A stretch of DNA of 64,000 bases, taken from NCBI GenBank assembly GCA_963932465.1, contig OZ010792.1, forward strand, positions 186,529,377-186,593,376, read 5' to 3'. Within the stretch, counting starts at the first letter, position 1; each line of letters starts with the position of its first letter. Source of the DNA: Maratus speciosus. Lineage: Eukaryota; Arthropoda; Arachnida; Araneae; Salticidae. Positions 23,631-34,428 of this stretch are shown piece after piece. Below the pieces are notes generated by a model. It was not told the origin of the DNA. It worked only from the letters and a program-made list of their open reading frames with translations, and searched no databases. The position numbers and the translations under genes were made by a program.

Positions 23631-25015
23631 ATAACCTACCAAATCGATGCAATTCATTTTGAATTTTAAATTAAGAGAAATGAAAAGAAATCGAATACGG
23701 GAATACGATTTTGGGTCTTAGCCGCATGGTAACGGATTTCGTATTAGACGCATGGCTACGAGTAATAAATCAAAGAAATCGAAAAAAATATAACAGGGTT
23801 TTGTACGGATCAGGGTATTTTCCAGGAGAGTTTCCAGTACTTTTTTTTTAATAAAAAAAGAAATCTAGGCTAAACTGGGGAAATTTCGCATTGTTATAAG
23901 GAGGGATTTTCTGTAAGAAAATAGCGGTGCAGAAGAATTTCCTGGTCGCAAAATTCCAGGAGTCGTAGGAACCCTGATATAACGTCATGTATGTATTACT
24001 TATATGTATGTATTCTTATGTATGTATGTATGTATGTTTATATTCAGACATGAGCATGTTTGCATTGGGAAATTTCGCAATCGGGTTTGTAGACAATTTC
24101 ATAATTTAGCGACGGTTGTTTGATGCGCAAATTTAACCATTTGGTGGAGGTCCCAATTACAGAAGGTTACTCATTTTTTTTAATTCACTGTAAGTGAATG
24201 TGCTGCAACTAAAATGCACATGGACATTCTCCTTAACCTTCCAAATCGGTGCAATTCATTTTGAATTTTAAATTAAGAGAAATGAAAAGAAATCGAATAC
24301 GGAGAATATGATTTCGTTTATTAGTCGCATGGTAACTATTTTAATATTAGCTGCATGGCTACGAATGCATGTCATGTATGCATGATTTATATGCATGTAT
24401 TCTTATGTATGTATGGTTGTATTAAAACGATTATATATGTTTGTATTGGGAAATTTCCGTAATCGGGTTTGTAGACGATTTCATAATTTAGTGAGCGTTG
24501 TTTGATGCGCAAATTTAACTATTTGGTAACGGTCCCAATTTCAGAAAGTTATTAATTTTTCTTTTTAATTCACCGTAAGTGAATGTGCTGCAAGTGAACA
24601 TTTTCCGTAACCTATCAAATCGATGCGATTCACTTTGAATTTTAAATTAAGAGAAATAAAAAGAAATCGAATACGGAGAATACGATTTTGGATGTTAGTT
24701 GCATGATAACAGATTCAGTATTAACCGCATAGCAACGAATGATAATAAAAGAAGTCGAGAAAAATATAATGTTATGTATGTATTACTTATATGTATGTAT
24801 TCTTATGTATGTTTTTATTCAGAGATATGTATGTTTGTATTAGGAAATTTCCGTAATCGGGTTGGTAGAAAATTTCATAATTTAGTGAGCGCTATTTTAT
24901 GCGCAAATATAACCATTTAGTAGTGGTCCCAATTACAGAAGATTACTCATTTTTTTAAATTCACCGTAAGTGAATATGTTGCAACTGAAATGCGAGTGAA
25001 CATTTTGAAGTGAAT
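23631..25015 (+). repeat. Three tandem units of about 375-400 bp
   Basis: Units start near 23631, 24233 and 24607, each with ACCTACCAAATCGATGCAAT or a close variant. Each continues through AAGAAATCGAATACGG, GCATGGTAAC and a TATG-rich tract. The tail is AATCGGGTTTGTAGA, then CCCAATTACAGAAG and AAGTGAATGTGCTGCAA. The first unit is about 600 bp because a MITE is inserted at 23795-23975 and its TATG tract is longer. No frame is shared by the three units. Confidence 0.85.
23795..23975. mobile_element. hAT-like MITE in the first tandem unit
   Basis: AGGGTTTTGTAC opens and TAGGAACCCT closes the segment. It is flanked by AATATAAC on the left and GATATAAC on the right, an 8-bp duplication with one mismatch. 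The sibling unit at 24770-24776 shows the empty site. The insertion postdates the tandem duplication. Confidence 0.65.
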
Positions 25016-26029
25016 GACATAAGCATTTTTGGCCTAGATGTACACTTGAAAACAGAAATATGTAGATAACAAAATAAAAAAAGTCCTAAAAGCGTAAAGA
25101 AAAGGTTGCTTACTTATTTCTTGATTTTAAGATTTTAGCTAATTTTACGTTAAAACACTAAGCTAAAATGCGAAGAACCCGATTAGAGAAGAATCATCAT
25201 AGCTGAATTTCAGTGGGAATTTCGTCAAATTTGGCAGCTACAGCCAAATTCACTGCATTTATATCAACATATTTTTGGTCGTCAAATTTGGCGAAATTTC
25301 GCGAAATGTCTCCAAGCTTGCGGAAATTTTGACGTTAATGTATAAGACTATATAGTTTTATGCTTATAATCGAAAATGGATACAAAAATGAAAGAAAATT
25401 CGTGAGAAATCAACTTCACTAAAAGTCATAAATCATTCCGTGATTTTTTTTAACCTGTTGCCTAGATGTAGTGTACATTTTAAGAAATGTACATATTTTG
25501 ATATGCGTAACATTATACACAAAAGTTTCGAAAATGCCGGTTAAAAGAAAGCAATTGAGATGAAAAGAGTTATTCAGCATAATTCTATGTGGAAAAGTGA
25601 CATAAAAATAATCCAGCTGCCTACGAGTAATTGCGCGAATAACGATATAACAATAACTCAGATGAACAAAAGTATCATGTTTGATAGAGGAGTATAGCAG
25701 ATTACCCATGTATGCGTGTTGCATACGTTTTACAAACCTTTCCCTTATACCATATTAAATAAGTCTGGGCTATGCCAGACATGCAAGTCTTTAAAGGGGC
25801 TTTGAAGTTTTCAGCCGTTAGCTCGATGTATCCAGTTCCAATTTTTGATTGTCTCAAAGATCGGAGCTACATTAAACAAATCAAAATCGCTCAACACATC
25901 CCCGATGGTTATTCCTTCTCTTTACCATAGACTCTCTTATTCAATGAATTCTCTTTACTTTTAACATTTCTGAATTATTTTAAAGAACAACAAATCACGC
26001 TGCATGAAAATTTTGATAATTCTGACATC
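25016..26029. other. Gene-free Helentron interior between tandem units and helicase remnant
   Basis: No recognisable coding motif. The reverse frame at 25419-25724 (101 codons) lacks any family signature. A Rep nuclease domain would be expected in an autonomous element upstream of the helicase, but none is seen here. Confidence 0.45.
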
Positions 26030-27135
26030 AGATTTACAGATGAGCAGCAGAAAATACTTTAGTTATGCACAGAACAGCTTTCGTCATTGCAAACAAAAGT
26101 TATAATTTTCCCTAAGTCAACTTTTATTATTGGAAAAGCAAGAGCTGGAAAAAAGTAGGAAATTAGTCAAAGAAATTAGTAAAACAATCATAGAGCAGTT
26201 GGGATCAGAAGCTGTCATTCTTTTGGCACTATCAGATACTGCTGCGCTTAATGTCGAAGGAAAGTTAATTCACAGTGCTTAAAAAACCACCGTGTTTTAA
26301 ATAGTTTGCTGATTTAAAAAGTCAGGTAGAAAGAAATCTAGAGCTCAGCATGGATCCAGTATTGTTTATTTTTATTGACGACTTTTTAAATGTCGTCTTC
26401 TGGCTGAACTTGAACAAAGATGTCGCAAAGGTACTTTCTTTAAATCCTTGGAGGTATTAGGTAGTTACATCGCGTAAAAGACATCCCTCTATATAAGAGA
26501 CATTCTATAAAAGACATTTTGGCTCTTCGTAGACAAAAAAAACGCTTAGAACTTTTGAAAATTGCTTCACATTAACAAACTCATTGAGACAAATTGGCGA
26601 TCAGCAAAGCCAGTTTCGAAAGATTCTGTATTCGCTTTGCGTGGGTCAAGTTTCAGACTACTCTCATCCCTTATGCAACGGTGGAAAGCTACACTGCTTC
26701 CGGCTCAACTTGAATGATTTCAAGATGCTATATGTCTTTTTTCCGAAAACAAGCAAGCGAAAGAACATAATCAAGAAGGACTTCTTAAATCAAAGTGGTC
26801 AATGACAAGAATGTTAGCAGACCACAATAATTAAAAGTAAGATGTAGTGAAGATGATCACGTGTTTGGACTTCAGGCTGGACTTTTTTCAGCAGTTGGAT
26901 GCAGAGTTAGTTACATACCAATATCTGGATGGAGTGGGGATTGATAAGCGGTGTACTGAGTGCAGTAAAAAATACTGTCTATGACCCAAAATTTCACCCC
27001 CCAGGCTTGCCACAGGCTATAATGGTTCATTTTATTGATTATCATGCCACAAATTAGCATTTGAGCATTACCTGAGGCAACTGATGATTGAATTAAACAC
27101 TAGAAAATGAGGATTCAACAGGTGTTATTTCAAAT
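26030..27135 (+). pseudogene. PIF1-like helicase remnant of a Helitron/Helentron
   Basis: Pieces in three frames line up in the order of a PIF1-like helicase C-terminal half. First comes a degenerate Walker A (IIGKARAGK, 26125-26150), then DTAALNVEGK with IHSA (26230-26279), the motif Ia region. RLLAELEQRC follows (26396-26425), then RQIGDQQSQFRKIL (26588-26629) and ENKQAKEHNQ (26740-26770). Near the end are VKNTVYDPKFHPP (26962-27000) and LPQAIMVHFIDY (27008-27043), typical of the domain before the C-terminus. At least three frameshifts and several stops break it. In Helitrons this enzyme unwinds DNA during rolling-circle transposition. The N-terminal Rep part is missing. Confidence 0.8.
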
Positions 27136-27255
27136 TTAATTTTGTACTATTAAACAGTAATCATGAAAATTAAACTTTTTTTTAAAATTTTAAAATGTTA
27201 TGTGTTTAGTTTATACGACTCCATGCTCCGACATTTCGGCCTGACGGATACTAGT

Positions 27256-28159
27256 TAAGAAGTTTCTAGCAACCCTTAGTTCCTCTAAAGTTAAGGAACC
27301 TTTAAGTTTGACCGCATTTTTACAGTTGTGAACAAACCTGAAAATAAATGCTAACACTCTTATTAATTTAATATAACTATTTGAAATATTAAGAAAAGAG
27401 TTCATAAAGTCAGAAATTATAACTGAAGTGAGAACCGGAACTGACTTTAGTTCCTTTAAAAATTGTTCGTCTTTCGTATGAGAGTCCCTTTGTGGACAAA
27501 AATTTACAATGTCTTTGTTTCAGGAAATTGGGTCCTTCCCTCCAGAGTTTATTTGTAGCAAGCGATTTTGCATCCTGACCTTGGGATAACACATCTGCCG
27601 GATTTAGTTTTGACGGCACATATCTCCACTCGTAGTTTTTGGTAAGTTCTTGAATCTTAGACACTCTGTTCCCGACAAAGATCTTAAGAAGATGTGGCGA
27701 TATGTCTATTCATACCAGGGAAATAGTGGAGTCCGACCAAAGTATGACTATGTCGATTTGAAGTTTCATAGCTCTAATTACCTTTTGAGCAAGTTGGCAC
27801 AACAATAGACAGGCTGAAAGTTCAAGCCTCGGTATGCTGACAGTTTTAATAGGGGAAACTTTACTTTTGCTGCAAATGAGGTGGCAAACAGGCGAATTTG
27901 AGTCAGAGTTCGTTTGAAGATAAAGGGAAGCTCCGAAAACTTTCTCACTCGCGTCAGCAAAACCATGTAAGAGGATAGTTGATGCATCTTTAATAAGAAT
28001 ACATCTTGGAATTTTGAATGTTTCTATAAGAACTAGTGAATTGAGGAACTTGTCCCACTCTTGAGCAACATGAAGTGGAATTTTATCATTCCAGTCGCAC
28101 TGTAGCAACCATAGTTGTTGCACGAAGATTTTTGCACGGCAAATTACAGGACCGAGCAA
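27256..28159 (-). pseudogene. BEL/Pao RNase H and linker
   Basis: The - strand frame 28159-27710 starts in the RT-to-RNase H connection (LGPVICRAKIFVQQLW). It continues into RNase H: HGFADASEKVFGASLY with the catalytic Asp, SIPRLELSA with the Glu, and ILWSDST with a second Asp. The frame ends in a stop, and a second frame (27664-27410) continues as WRYVPSKLNPAD and WREGPNFL. A third (27405 down) gives SLTLEELRVARNFL up to the Helentron junction. At least two breaks separate the pieces. The order RT, RNase H, integrase is normal for BEL. Confidence 0.9.
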
Positions 28160-29200
28160 GCCAAGGGGTCAAAGAGTCTTGCAATTTGACTTAGCGTTTT
28201 GTATAGTCAGAACTTCTGTTGACAATAACTTTAAAGTTCAATGTATCACTACTGCAGTCCCACAGTATTCCGAGAGTTTTTGTTGAAACCTCTTCGACAT
28301 TTTGATTAAAAGGAAAAATTTGAGAATCAGGATTTATTTCTTCAACAGCATTAGAACGCCATTTATGCAAGGCCATCTGACCTTTTTTGAAGATGTCTGT
28401 TAGTTGTTTTTTAATTAAAAAAAATTCGGAAATGTCTGATGCACCCTACAGGCAATCTTCCATGTACATATCGTTTTTACAACTTCGGCGGCTAATGGGA
28501 AATTGTTTGCTTCATCTACCGATAACTGTTGGAGCACTCTAGTTGCAACGTATGGACTACTTGCACAACCGTAGGTGACCGTTTTCAGAGTGTACATTTT
28601 GTCCGGTTCCTCCCTCCCTTCTCTCCACAATATTTTTCGGTATCTAGTATGCGACGGATTTACTTCTGTTTGTCGAAACATTTTATTTACATCAACTGTA
28701 AATGCGAAAATATTTTTTCTAAAACGGATCATAATCGAAAAAAGATCATCTTGTATTATCCCTCCTTTAAACAATAAGTCGTTTAAAGACTTCCCATTAG
28801 TAGTTTTACAATTCCCATCAAAAACAACCCCCAGTTTAGTTGTAGTACTCGACGGTCGCAAAACACCGTGAGGAGGGAAAAAATATCCTTTATCAGGATT
28901 TATGTCATCGGAGTTTTCTTCCATGTGTCCTAAAGTAGCGTATTCCTTTAGAAATTCTGAGTATAATTCCTTTCATTTGGGATCCCGCTCTAAACGGTTC
29001 CATAACTAATTTAATCTTTTAGCGGCAATTTGTTTTGAATCTCCCAGAGAATTATCTAACATTTGAATCTTAAAGGGTAATTCAACAACGTATCTGCCGT
29101 CCAGTTTTCGATAGTGAGTCTTTAAAAAATGTTCATTACAGTAATTTAACTCCTCACTAACTAAGGGTTTTAATTAACTTACTTGCTCCGATTCCCAAAA
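28160..29200 (-). pseudogene. BEL/Pao reverse transcriptase
   Basis: Upstream lead-in on the - strand (29150-28930) reads FLKTHYRKLDGRYVVELP and EFLKEYATLGHM with stops. The frame 28924-28415 contains FPPHGVLRPSS, VVFDGNCKT, FTVDVNKMFRQ (first catalytic Asp), and YRKILWR. The catalytic box, normally YVDD, reads YMED in a shifted frame at 28462-28473 and is followed by a stop codon. A further frame (28376-28191) carries WRSNAVEEI and TLGILWD of the thumb and connection. The substituted Asp, frameshifts and stops show a dead enzyme. Confidence 0.9.
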
Positions 29201-30054
29201 AGAACTTATTTCTTTTTCCAAATTTGTATAATCTGTTACAAAAAAAAACAAGAATCAGAATATTCCCTTAAATTCGAGATAGAATTGCATACAGTGTCTG
29301 ATATAACATGCCTGAAAAATGTTTCTACTAACAATAATTGGGAATCATCAATTTTAATCTTATTCGGCCCTATTAATTCATAGAATAACTCCGCTGCAAT
29401 CAGTGCATGTACGCGTTTGGGTTTATTCCAATTATTATCTGCTAATTCTATATTCGACGGCAATTTTAATTTTGACGTATTTACATATTTCGGTTGAAGA
29501 TCCGCAATTTTAGGAACTACTAACGTATCTAACTGATAAGATTTAGTTTTGTTTTCATTCGTTAGTTCTGTACTAACAAATGATTTAGCGTTTAAACATA
29601 AATCATTAAGTTCGGAAATGGGAATATGAGTTTTTTGTTTAAGCAACCCAAACAGATTTGCAGCATGAGAGCTCAATAAATGCGAGCTTGAACAACTATC
29701 TAATGCAGCAATTAAAGGTTGAAATTCCCCAGAACCGTCCTTCAAATATATCACAGCTGTGTTTAAAATTACACAAGATTTATTTATTTCATTTTCCTTC
29801 GCGAAAAATGTTTGATTATCAGGAGAGGGGGAGGGGGAAGAATCCATTTGGCTCCTATCTGTCTGGTCCTCAACTCTGAATTGCTTACTGACATTATTAT
29901 TTTCCTTTAATGGATGAAGTAAGCTATTGTGTTCTTTGCTGTTACATGAAAAGCACTTATTTTTTGATAAACAAGGATTAGGTAAATGATTATTTAGACA
30001 AGTCTGGCAAAAATTGTTAATTTTAACAAATTCTGATCTTTTCATCACATTCAT
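29201..30054 (-). pseudogene. BEL/Pao zinc-knuckle and aspartic protease segment
   Basis: One - strand frame of 272 codons (30054-29236). It begins with two zinc-binding clusters, CQTCLNNHLPNPC (CX2CX3HX4C) and CFSCNSKEHNSLLH (CX2CX4HX4H), the usual pair at the end of BEL Gag. A retropepsin-like domain follows: AALDSCSSSHLLS holds the catalytic Asp-Ser, but with Cys where the family has Gly. AAELFYELIGPNK and the conserved downstream strand are also present. The frame stops before the RT. The protease would mature the polyprotein; the Gly-to-Cys change probably weakens or kills it. Confidence 0.85.
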
Positions 30055-31119
30055 TTGTTTAAATTTCTCACATCTATATAAAGAATGTGAATCTGAACAT
30101 CCTAAAATACACCCTTTTCGCTGTTTTGATTTTGTTAAAAGGGATTTTTCAATGTTTGGCTTAGTGCCAGATTTCCAATTATTATAAGGGAACTTTTTTT
30201 GGCTCCTTTGATATAACAGTATTTTGAAGAATGCGACTTCGTTCTTCCAAAAAGCTTAAAAAGTTATCTAATTTAGGAATTTCGTTTTTAATTAATTTCA
30301 TTTCGAACGATTTTTTTATTTCAGAATCCAATTTTTGAAACAAGATGTGCATTATTAAAGCATCTGAGAGTTCGTTAGATTCAAACTCTAGTAATTTTAA
30401 TGCACGCACATTACATTTTGTATTATCAATTAATTGCATTAAATGGTTAGGAGAATCTGGTACTTTTGAAAAATTAAGTAGTTTTATAATATGACAATCA
30501 ATCTTTTGTTTTCATATCTTTCTTCTAAAGACTGCCAAAGAGATTCGTAGGTATCTTGAGCTGATTCAACCTTTTAGACAGCCTTTTAAGTAGCATAACT
30601 GCTGAGTTGAGTTCAGATTCTTATTATTTCCGATAATGGACCTAAATTGAGCTTTAAAATTTTGAAATTCATCATATTTCCCATAGAAATTGGGTAGAGG
30701 TAAGTCTGGTATTTTAAAGTTACTACTAACAGTAGGATTTTCTTTTTTTAATATAGAACATTCATATTTACAAAGAATAATATTAAGTTTTACCTCTGAA
30801 TCTTCCAGTTCATCTTCTTCAGCTCAGTTGCTACTTCCAAAGAATCTGCTATGTCGACATCTTCCGGAAGAGTTGTGTAGGACTCAATCAAATTACGGGG
30901 TGACGATTTAAGTTCCAAAATAGAAACCTTTTTGCTTTCTAAGTGCAATCGTTCTTCTTGCTGCTCTTCTTGCGATTCTTTTAGATGGGTGCACTCATAT
31001 TCGTTAATGAATTTCGTGATTTTGTTTAGTTTAGTTTTTAGGACGCCGCGTTGGCGATTTAACGTTGTTAAGGTAGTCTTTTTTTTTTTCTTTGCTGTAC
31101 TCCGGTTGGCTAGGACCAT
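30055..31119 (-). pseudogene. BEL/Pao Gag region
   Basis: The likely start Met at 31119 lies a few bases inside the 5' LTR edge and opens MVLANRSTAKKKKK, then a Lys- and Glu-rich coiled-coil-like stretch (109 codons to 30790). Beyond a stop, other frames give LPNFYGKYDEFQNF and FRSIIGNN (30700-30610), which resemble the DUF1759 part of BEL Gag. The frame 30439-30182 (ALKLLEFESNELSD, LFQKLDSEIKKSFE) continues it. Several stops break it. The family Gag is normally one continuous frame with Pol. Confidence 0.8.
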
Positions 31120-31125
31120 ATATCG

Positions 31126-31301
31126 TGAGCACTAAGAGAACAATGGACTGTAATTACTTTTCCATAGGTTTTTATTTATATTATTGCCAAGGGGCAAACG
31201 TTGAAATGAGCTTCTGATTTCAGAGCGAGGGCACTCGTTACGACGTCTTGTTCGGGAGACAACGAAGCTCAACTGAAGGTTACATCATTTATCAGCTAGG
31301 T
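31126..31301 (-). repeat. 5' LTR of the BEL/Pao element, outer end lost
   Basis: Matches 20516-20690 in the same order (GCCAAGGGGCAAACGTTGAA, GGGAGACAACGAAGCTCAAC, CATCATTTATCAGCTAGG). It stops at 31301, about 34 bp short of the other copy's end, and runs straight into a HINE-A unit. About 10 percent divergence between the LTRs indicates an old insertion. Confidence 0.8.
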
Positions 31302-31727
31302 AAGCAGAACACTTCCGATCACGCGAAAAATCATAAAATTTTCAAAAAGTCTTATTTACCCACCGGGCTCTAACTTCTGTATTTTAAGCAATTTTTCTAA
31401 CCTCCCCGCATTGCACCCGGTGGGTACTTTTCTAACTTTTGCCGACATCCCTTTGACCACTCTTTCATGTTATGCACAGAGCCTTACATATTTCAGTTCC
31501 ACTTTTTACCGCCAGGGAGCGCCTACCTATCTCGGGTGCTATAGACCCGATCCCTTCGACTAATATACCTACAGATAGGTTGCAAAACGGAGTTTTGTGT
31601 AGAATAGAGTGCGCCCCCTGGTTGCGAAATGTGGAATTAACAGATTTCGCAAAAGGATAAAGTGTTTTGAAAGGAATATTAAACGAAACCCTCTGTGCGA
31701 TCTGTGATCACACTTACCCACTTGTTT
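31302..31727 (+). mobile_element. HINE-A, 3' half
   Basis: Starts inside a tandem unit (AAGCAGAACACTTCC, then AATCATAAAATTTT) at the broken BEL LTR and carries the full HINE-A 3' region. Landmarks are TTTACCGCCAGG, AACTAATATACC-like sequence, AACGAAACCCT (an exact inverted copy of the 5' palindrome arm), the TGTGATCACA hairpin and ACTTGTTT ending at 31727. Its 5' end is missing. Confidence 0.75.
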
Positions 31728-31895
31728 AGGGTTTCGTTCATCTGACGAAACCCTATTCGTCTCACTCCTTTGTCTGTTTGTCTGTCCGTCACAGAGCCCG
31801 TTCTCAGAAACTATACATGATAGAGACTTGAAATGTTGGGTACTTATAGCTGAACACTTTACATCAAACAACAAATCATAAAATTTTGAAAAAGT
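31728..31895 (+). mobile_element. HINE-A, 5' end fragment, directly abutting the previous copy
   Basis: Opens with AGGGTTTCGTT, CATCTG loop, ACGAAACCCT immediately after the ACTTGTTT of the preceding copy, with no spacer. Continues with the TGTCTGTTTGTCTGTCCGTC run and one partial unit (CTTATAGCTGAACACTTTAC), then fades near 31895. Confidence 0.75.
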
Positions 31896-32455
31896 TGGTA
31901 ATTAACTGAATTACGGGCTAATTAACTTCTAAAATTAACCAATCCACCTTTTTAACGCAGGTTCAAACGGACCTTCTCCAAATCATCCGTTTTTCTCCTA
32001 AGGGTTGCCAGTAAAATTAGCCGATGCATGGTTACCACGGAGGAAATTAAGCCGAAAAATGAAGTGGACATTTTAAAGCGAAATCGCATATAAGAAAATA
32101 TTGGTCCGAGAAATTTGTAAATGGAATAGACAGACGCAGAAAAAAATCTACTTTCATTTGGTATAAAATTCACATTTCTGCGATGTGTATAAGTTAAAAT
32201 ATCCACTAAAAATCGATCGATAAAAATTTAATTTCTTTAATTGGAAAGACAAGGAAAAAAGATTTCAATTCGGCGGGAAAGCAGGTAGACATGACGACGC
32301 TGCGGATTTTCATAATAGCATATTATAATACGAAATTTTAACTTTTTAAATATTAAATTTTTTGATTAAATTTTTTGGCATCCCGATGTCAAATTTCTCG
32401 CTGATTTCATTGATACCTATTTTTAAGTCCTATCTTAATTACAAGCTGAAATATT
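31896..32455. other. Gene-free stretch
   Basis: No recognisable domain. The 84-codon reverse frame at 31952-32206 has none that I know. Nothing else is supported. Confidence 0.4.
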
Positions 32456-33191
32456 AATCCCATCAAAATCATCTCATGTAAAAGAAAGCAAAGTCTCCTG
32501 ACTCTTTAACCGTAAAAAGTTCTGAGATCATGTGTAGAGCCAAGCTTAGCTCTCTTATTAACTCTGATATTTTAATTCACAAATTACTCCTAGTCTCTAC
32601 ACCTTTAGTAAATGATTATTTTGTGACTTGGCAATTACGCAGCACACGAAAGTTATTACGATAAATACATTACTTATGTTTTGAATTGGGAATAGATTAT
32701 TTGATTAAGGCTGAATATGAACGCGACGGATAGAGGCCTGAAGGAGAGATGCACCGATTGGGGATCTTTGTAAAAGAGGGGTCTGGCTCGTATTCACTTT
32801 ACATAGGAATAAAATCACCCAAAACTCCGGACATTAAGTTTGAGCAGTAGAGAGTTTTCGCATCCGGGCTTACAATGTAATGTAAAATTATTTTCATGCT
32901 ACAAATACATATACGTTCAATGCTCTTATAGAAACTATTTTATGCAAAACTTTATAAATAAACGTTAATATTAAAATGTAAACAACAGCCTTGACATTCT
33001 CGTGCTGCGTCATTGCCAAGTCACAAAATAATCATTTACTAAAGGTGTAGCGACTAGGAGTAATTTGTGAATTAAAATATCAGAGTTAATAAGAGAGCTA
33101 AGCTTGGCTCTACACATGATCTCAGAACTTTTTACGGTTAAAGAGTCAGGAGACTTGGCTTTTTTTTACATGAGATGTTTTTGATGGGATT
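32456..33191. mobile_element. Fold-back element with about 200-bp near-identical arms
   Basis: AATCCCATCAAAA opens and TTTTGATGGGATT closes a 736-bp segment. The arms 32456-32650 and 33003-33191 pair almost perfectly (CTCCTGACTCTTTAACCG, GATCATGTGTAGAGCCAAGC, CAAGTCACAAAATAATC, all present in both orientations). The 350-bp middle is single copy. No clear target duplication and no transposase. The high arm identity suggests recent origin or gene conversion between the arms. Confidence 0.8.
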
Positions 33192-33194
33192 TCA

Positions 33195-33830
33195 CTTCTT
33201 TTTGTAAGGAGAAAGCCAAAGAAAGCTTTTCCAGTAGCGTCGATTTCAATTACACTATCTTTAACTTCATAGACTTTATGGCTCCTGATTGCTTCGATGT
33301 TCTGCTTTTCCTAGAAAAGTGAATTGGCATATGTGCTACTGTTTGAAATCCATTCATTCAATTTTTCTAGTAACTATATTAGTTTTTGTTTCAATTTACC
33401 AGCTATTCAATCAAAGTCCTCCAAAGTTAATTCTACTGTGCAGAGTCCATTTGATAACTTTGTCTGCTTCCAGTCTATTCCCCATTTTTTTAGTTATAGC
33501 TCTCGTAATGTTTTCTAAAGTGTTTATTTTAAACTGCAGCTTACCTCTAGACCTTTTTCGTCAGTAAGCTCTAATATTCATACCAGGGTGGGCAACAGAA
33601 CAGCTCGCGACTTCTTAGCGAGCTATGTCTTCCCATTTCAGGGTGTGAATCGCTGTAACGTTTTAATGTGTGTTTTTGTTTTTGAAGATGGTTTTGACGA
33701 TAGAGAGCTCTAGCTTCTTGGAGCTGTTGAGAACGTGATTTCTAGGAACGATTAGGCCTTCCCCTTTTGACCTCAATAGGTCTTCTAATTTTTTTCTCTA
33801 GTTGATTTCTCTCTGTGATAGGTATTAATT
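33195..33830 (-). pseudogene. Decayed coding remnant, unidentified
   Basis: On the - strand, short frame pieces read like worn-down protein: YEVKDSVIEIDATGKAFFGF (about 33270-33211), LEKLNEWI, LELTDEKGLEVSCSL (33575-33530) and a Ser/Lys-rich part near 33700. Stops and shifts occur every 30-60 codons. The spacing and composition look like a once-coding stretch, probably from a mobile element, but I cannot name the family. It directly abuts the fold-back at 32456-33191. Confidence 0.35.
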
Positions 33831-34428
33831 TGGAAAAATAATAGATTATTGCTAGCTGTTAAGAAGAGGAAGTAGAACGTCAAAGTGACCTCCTAAGAAA
33901 CTAATCCCAGCTAATCCCAGTGCGCAACCACATACTCAACTATAGCACATCTGATATCATACGACTAGGCTATGTCACCTAGCACAGAAAAGAAAATATA
34001 GATAAACAGATACGATCTCCAGATGTAGGAACTATTCGATAAGGACTTTCTTCGCTGTGATCAAAATATGACATTTCAATTTTTCCTTTCAAACTTTCTT
34101 CGATCAACAATGTCTTTCGTTGGAATATCATACAATTTCGCGTTTCCCTCTGTCACCGCGTCTTTTCAGCAATTTTGCAGATGCAAACTGACATCTAGAA
34201 TTCAAATTTTACACAATAAAAAACTGTGTCGCCAAAATTTGAAATTCAGTTATTCCTCTTTTCGATATGTAACACTTACAATCAAGTTATTTTTAGAAAC
34301 AAGTAGGTGAAAGAATTTTACACTAAACATTCAAACCTTCATACTTTCGAATTTAAAGTAAATCGTAATAATTTTTTTATTTAAATGATTTTAGTACACA
34401 GTAGACCGAGCATAGCTCGGTAGTTTTT
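33831..34428. other. Gene-free stretch
   Basis: Nothing recognised. The 80-codon frame at 34068-34310 lacks motifs. Confidence 0.4.

Larger units (their letters stand above)
22226..27255 (+). mobile_element. Helentron-like (Helitron2-type) element inserted in BEL
   Basis: The left end is a palindrome, GTCGGAGC-ACA-GCTCCGGC (22227-22245). An inverted copy of its arm, TGCTCCGAC, lies at 27224-27232, 23 nt inside the right end, which closes CGGATACTAGT. Joining the flanks at 22225 and 27256 restores a continuous BEL reading frame with no duplicated bases, so insertion was between two Ts without target-site duplication, as known for Helentrons. A broken PIF1-like helicase runs on the + strand and ends about 120-190 bp before the 3' end, the expected place. 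No Rep domain was found. About 1.4 kb is taken by tandem repeats. Alternative: a non-helitron insertion with a fortuitous precise junction, which seems unlikely. Confidence 0.8.

Noticed and set aside
22226..27255. P-element or other TIR transposon with GTCGGAGCA ends
   Set aside because: The inverted arm is 23 nt inside the right end and there is no target duplication, which suits Helentrons better than a cut-and-paste element.
28529..28871. Two + strand frames of 82 and 98 codons
   Set aside because: Antisense shadows of the BEL reverse transcriptase.
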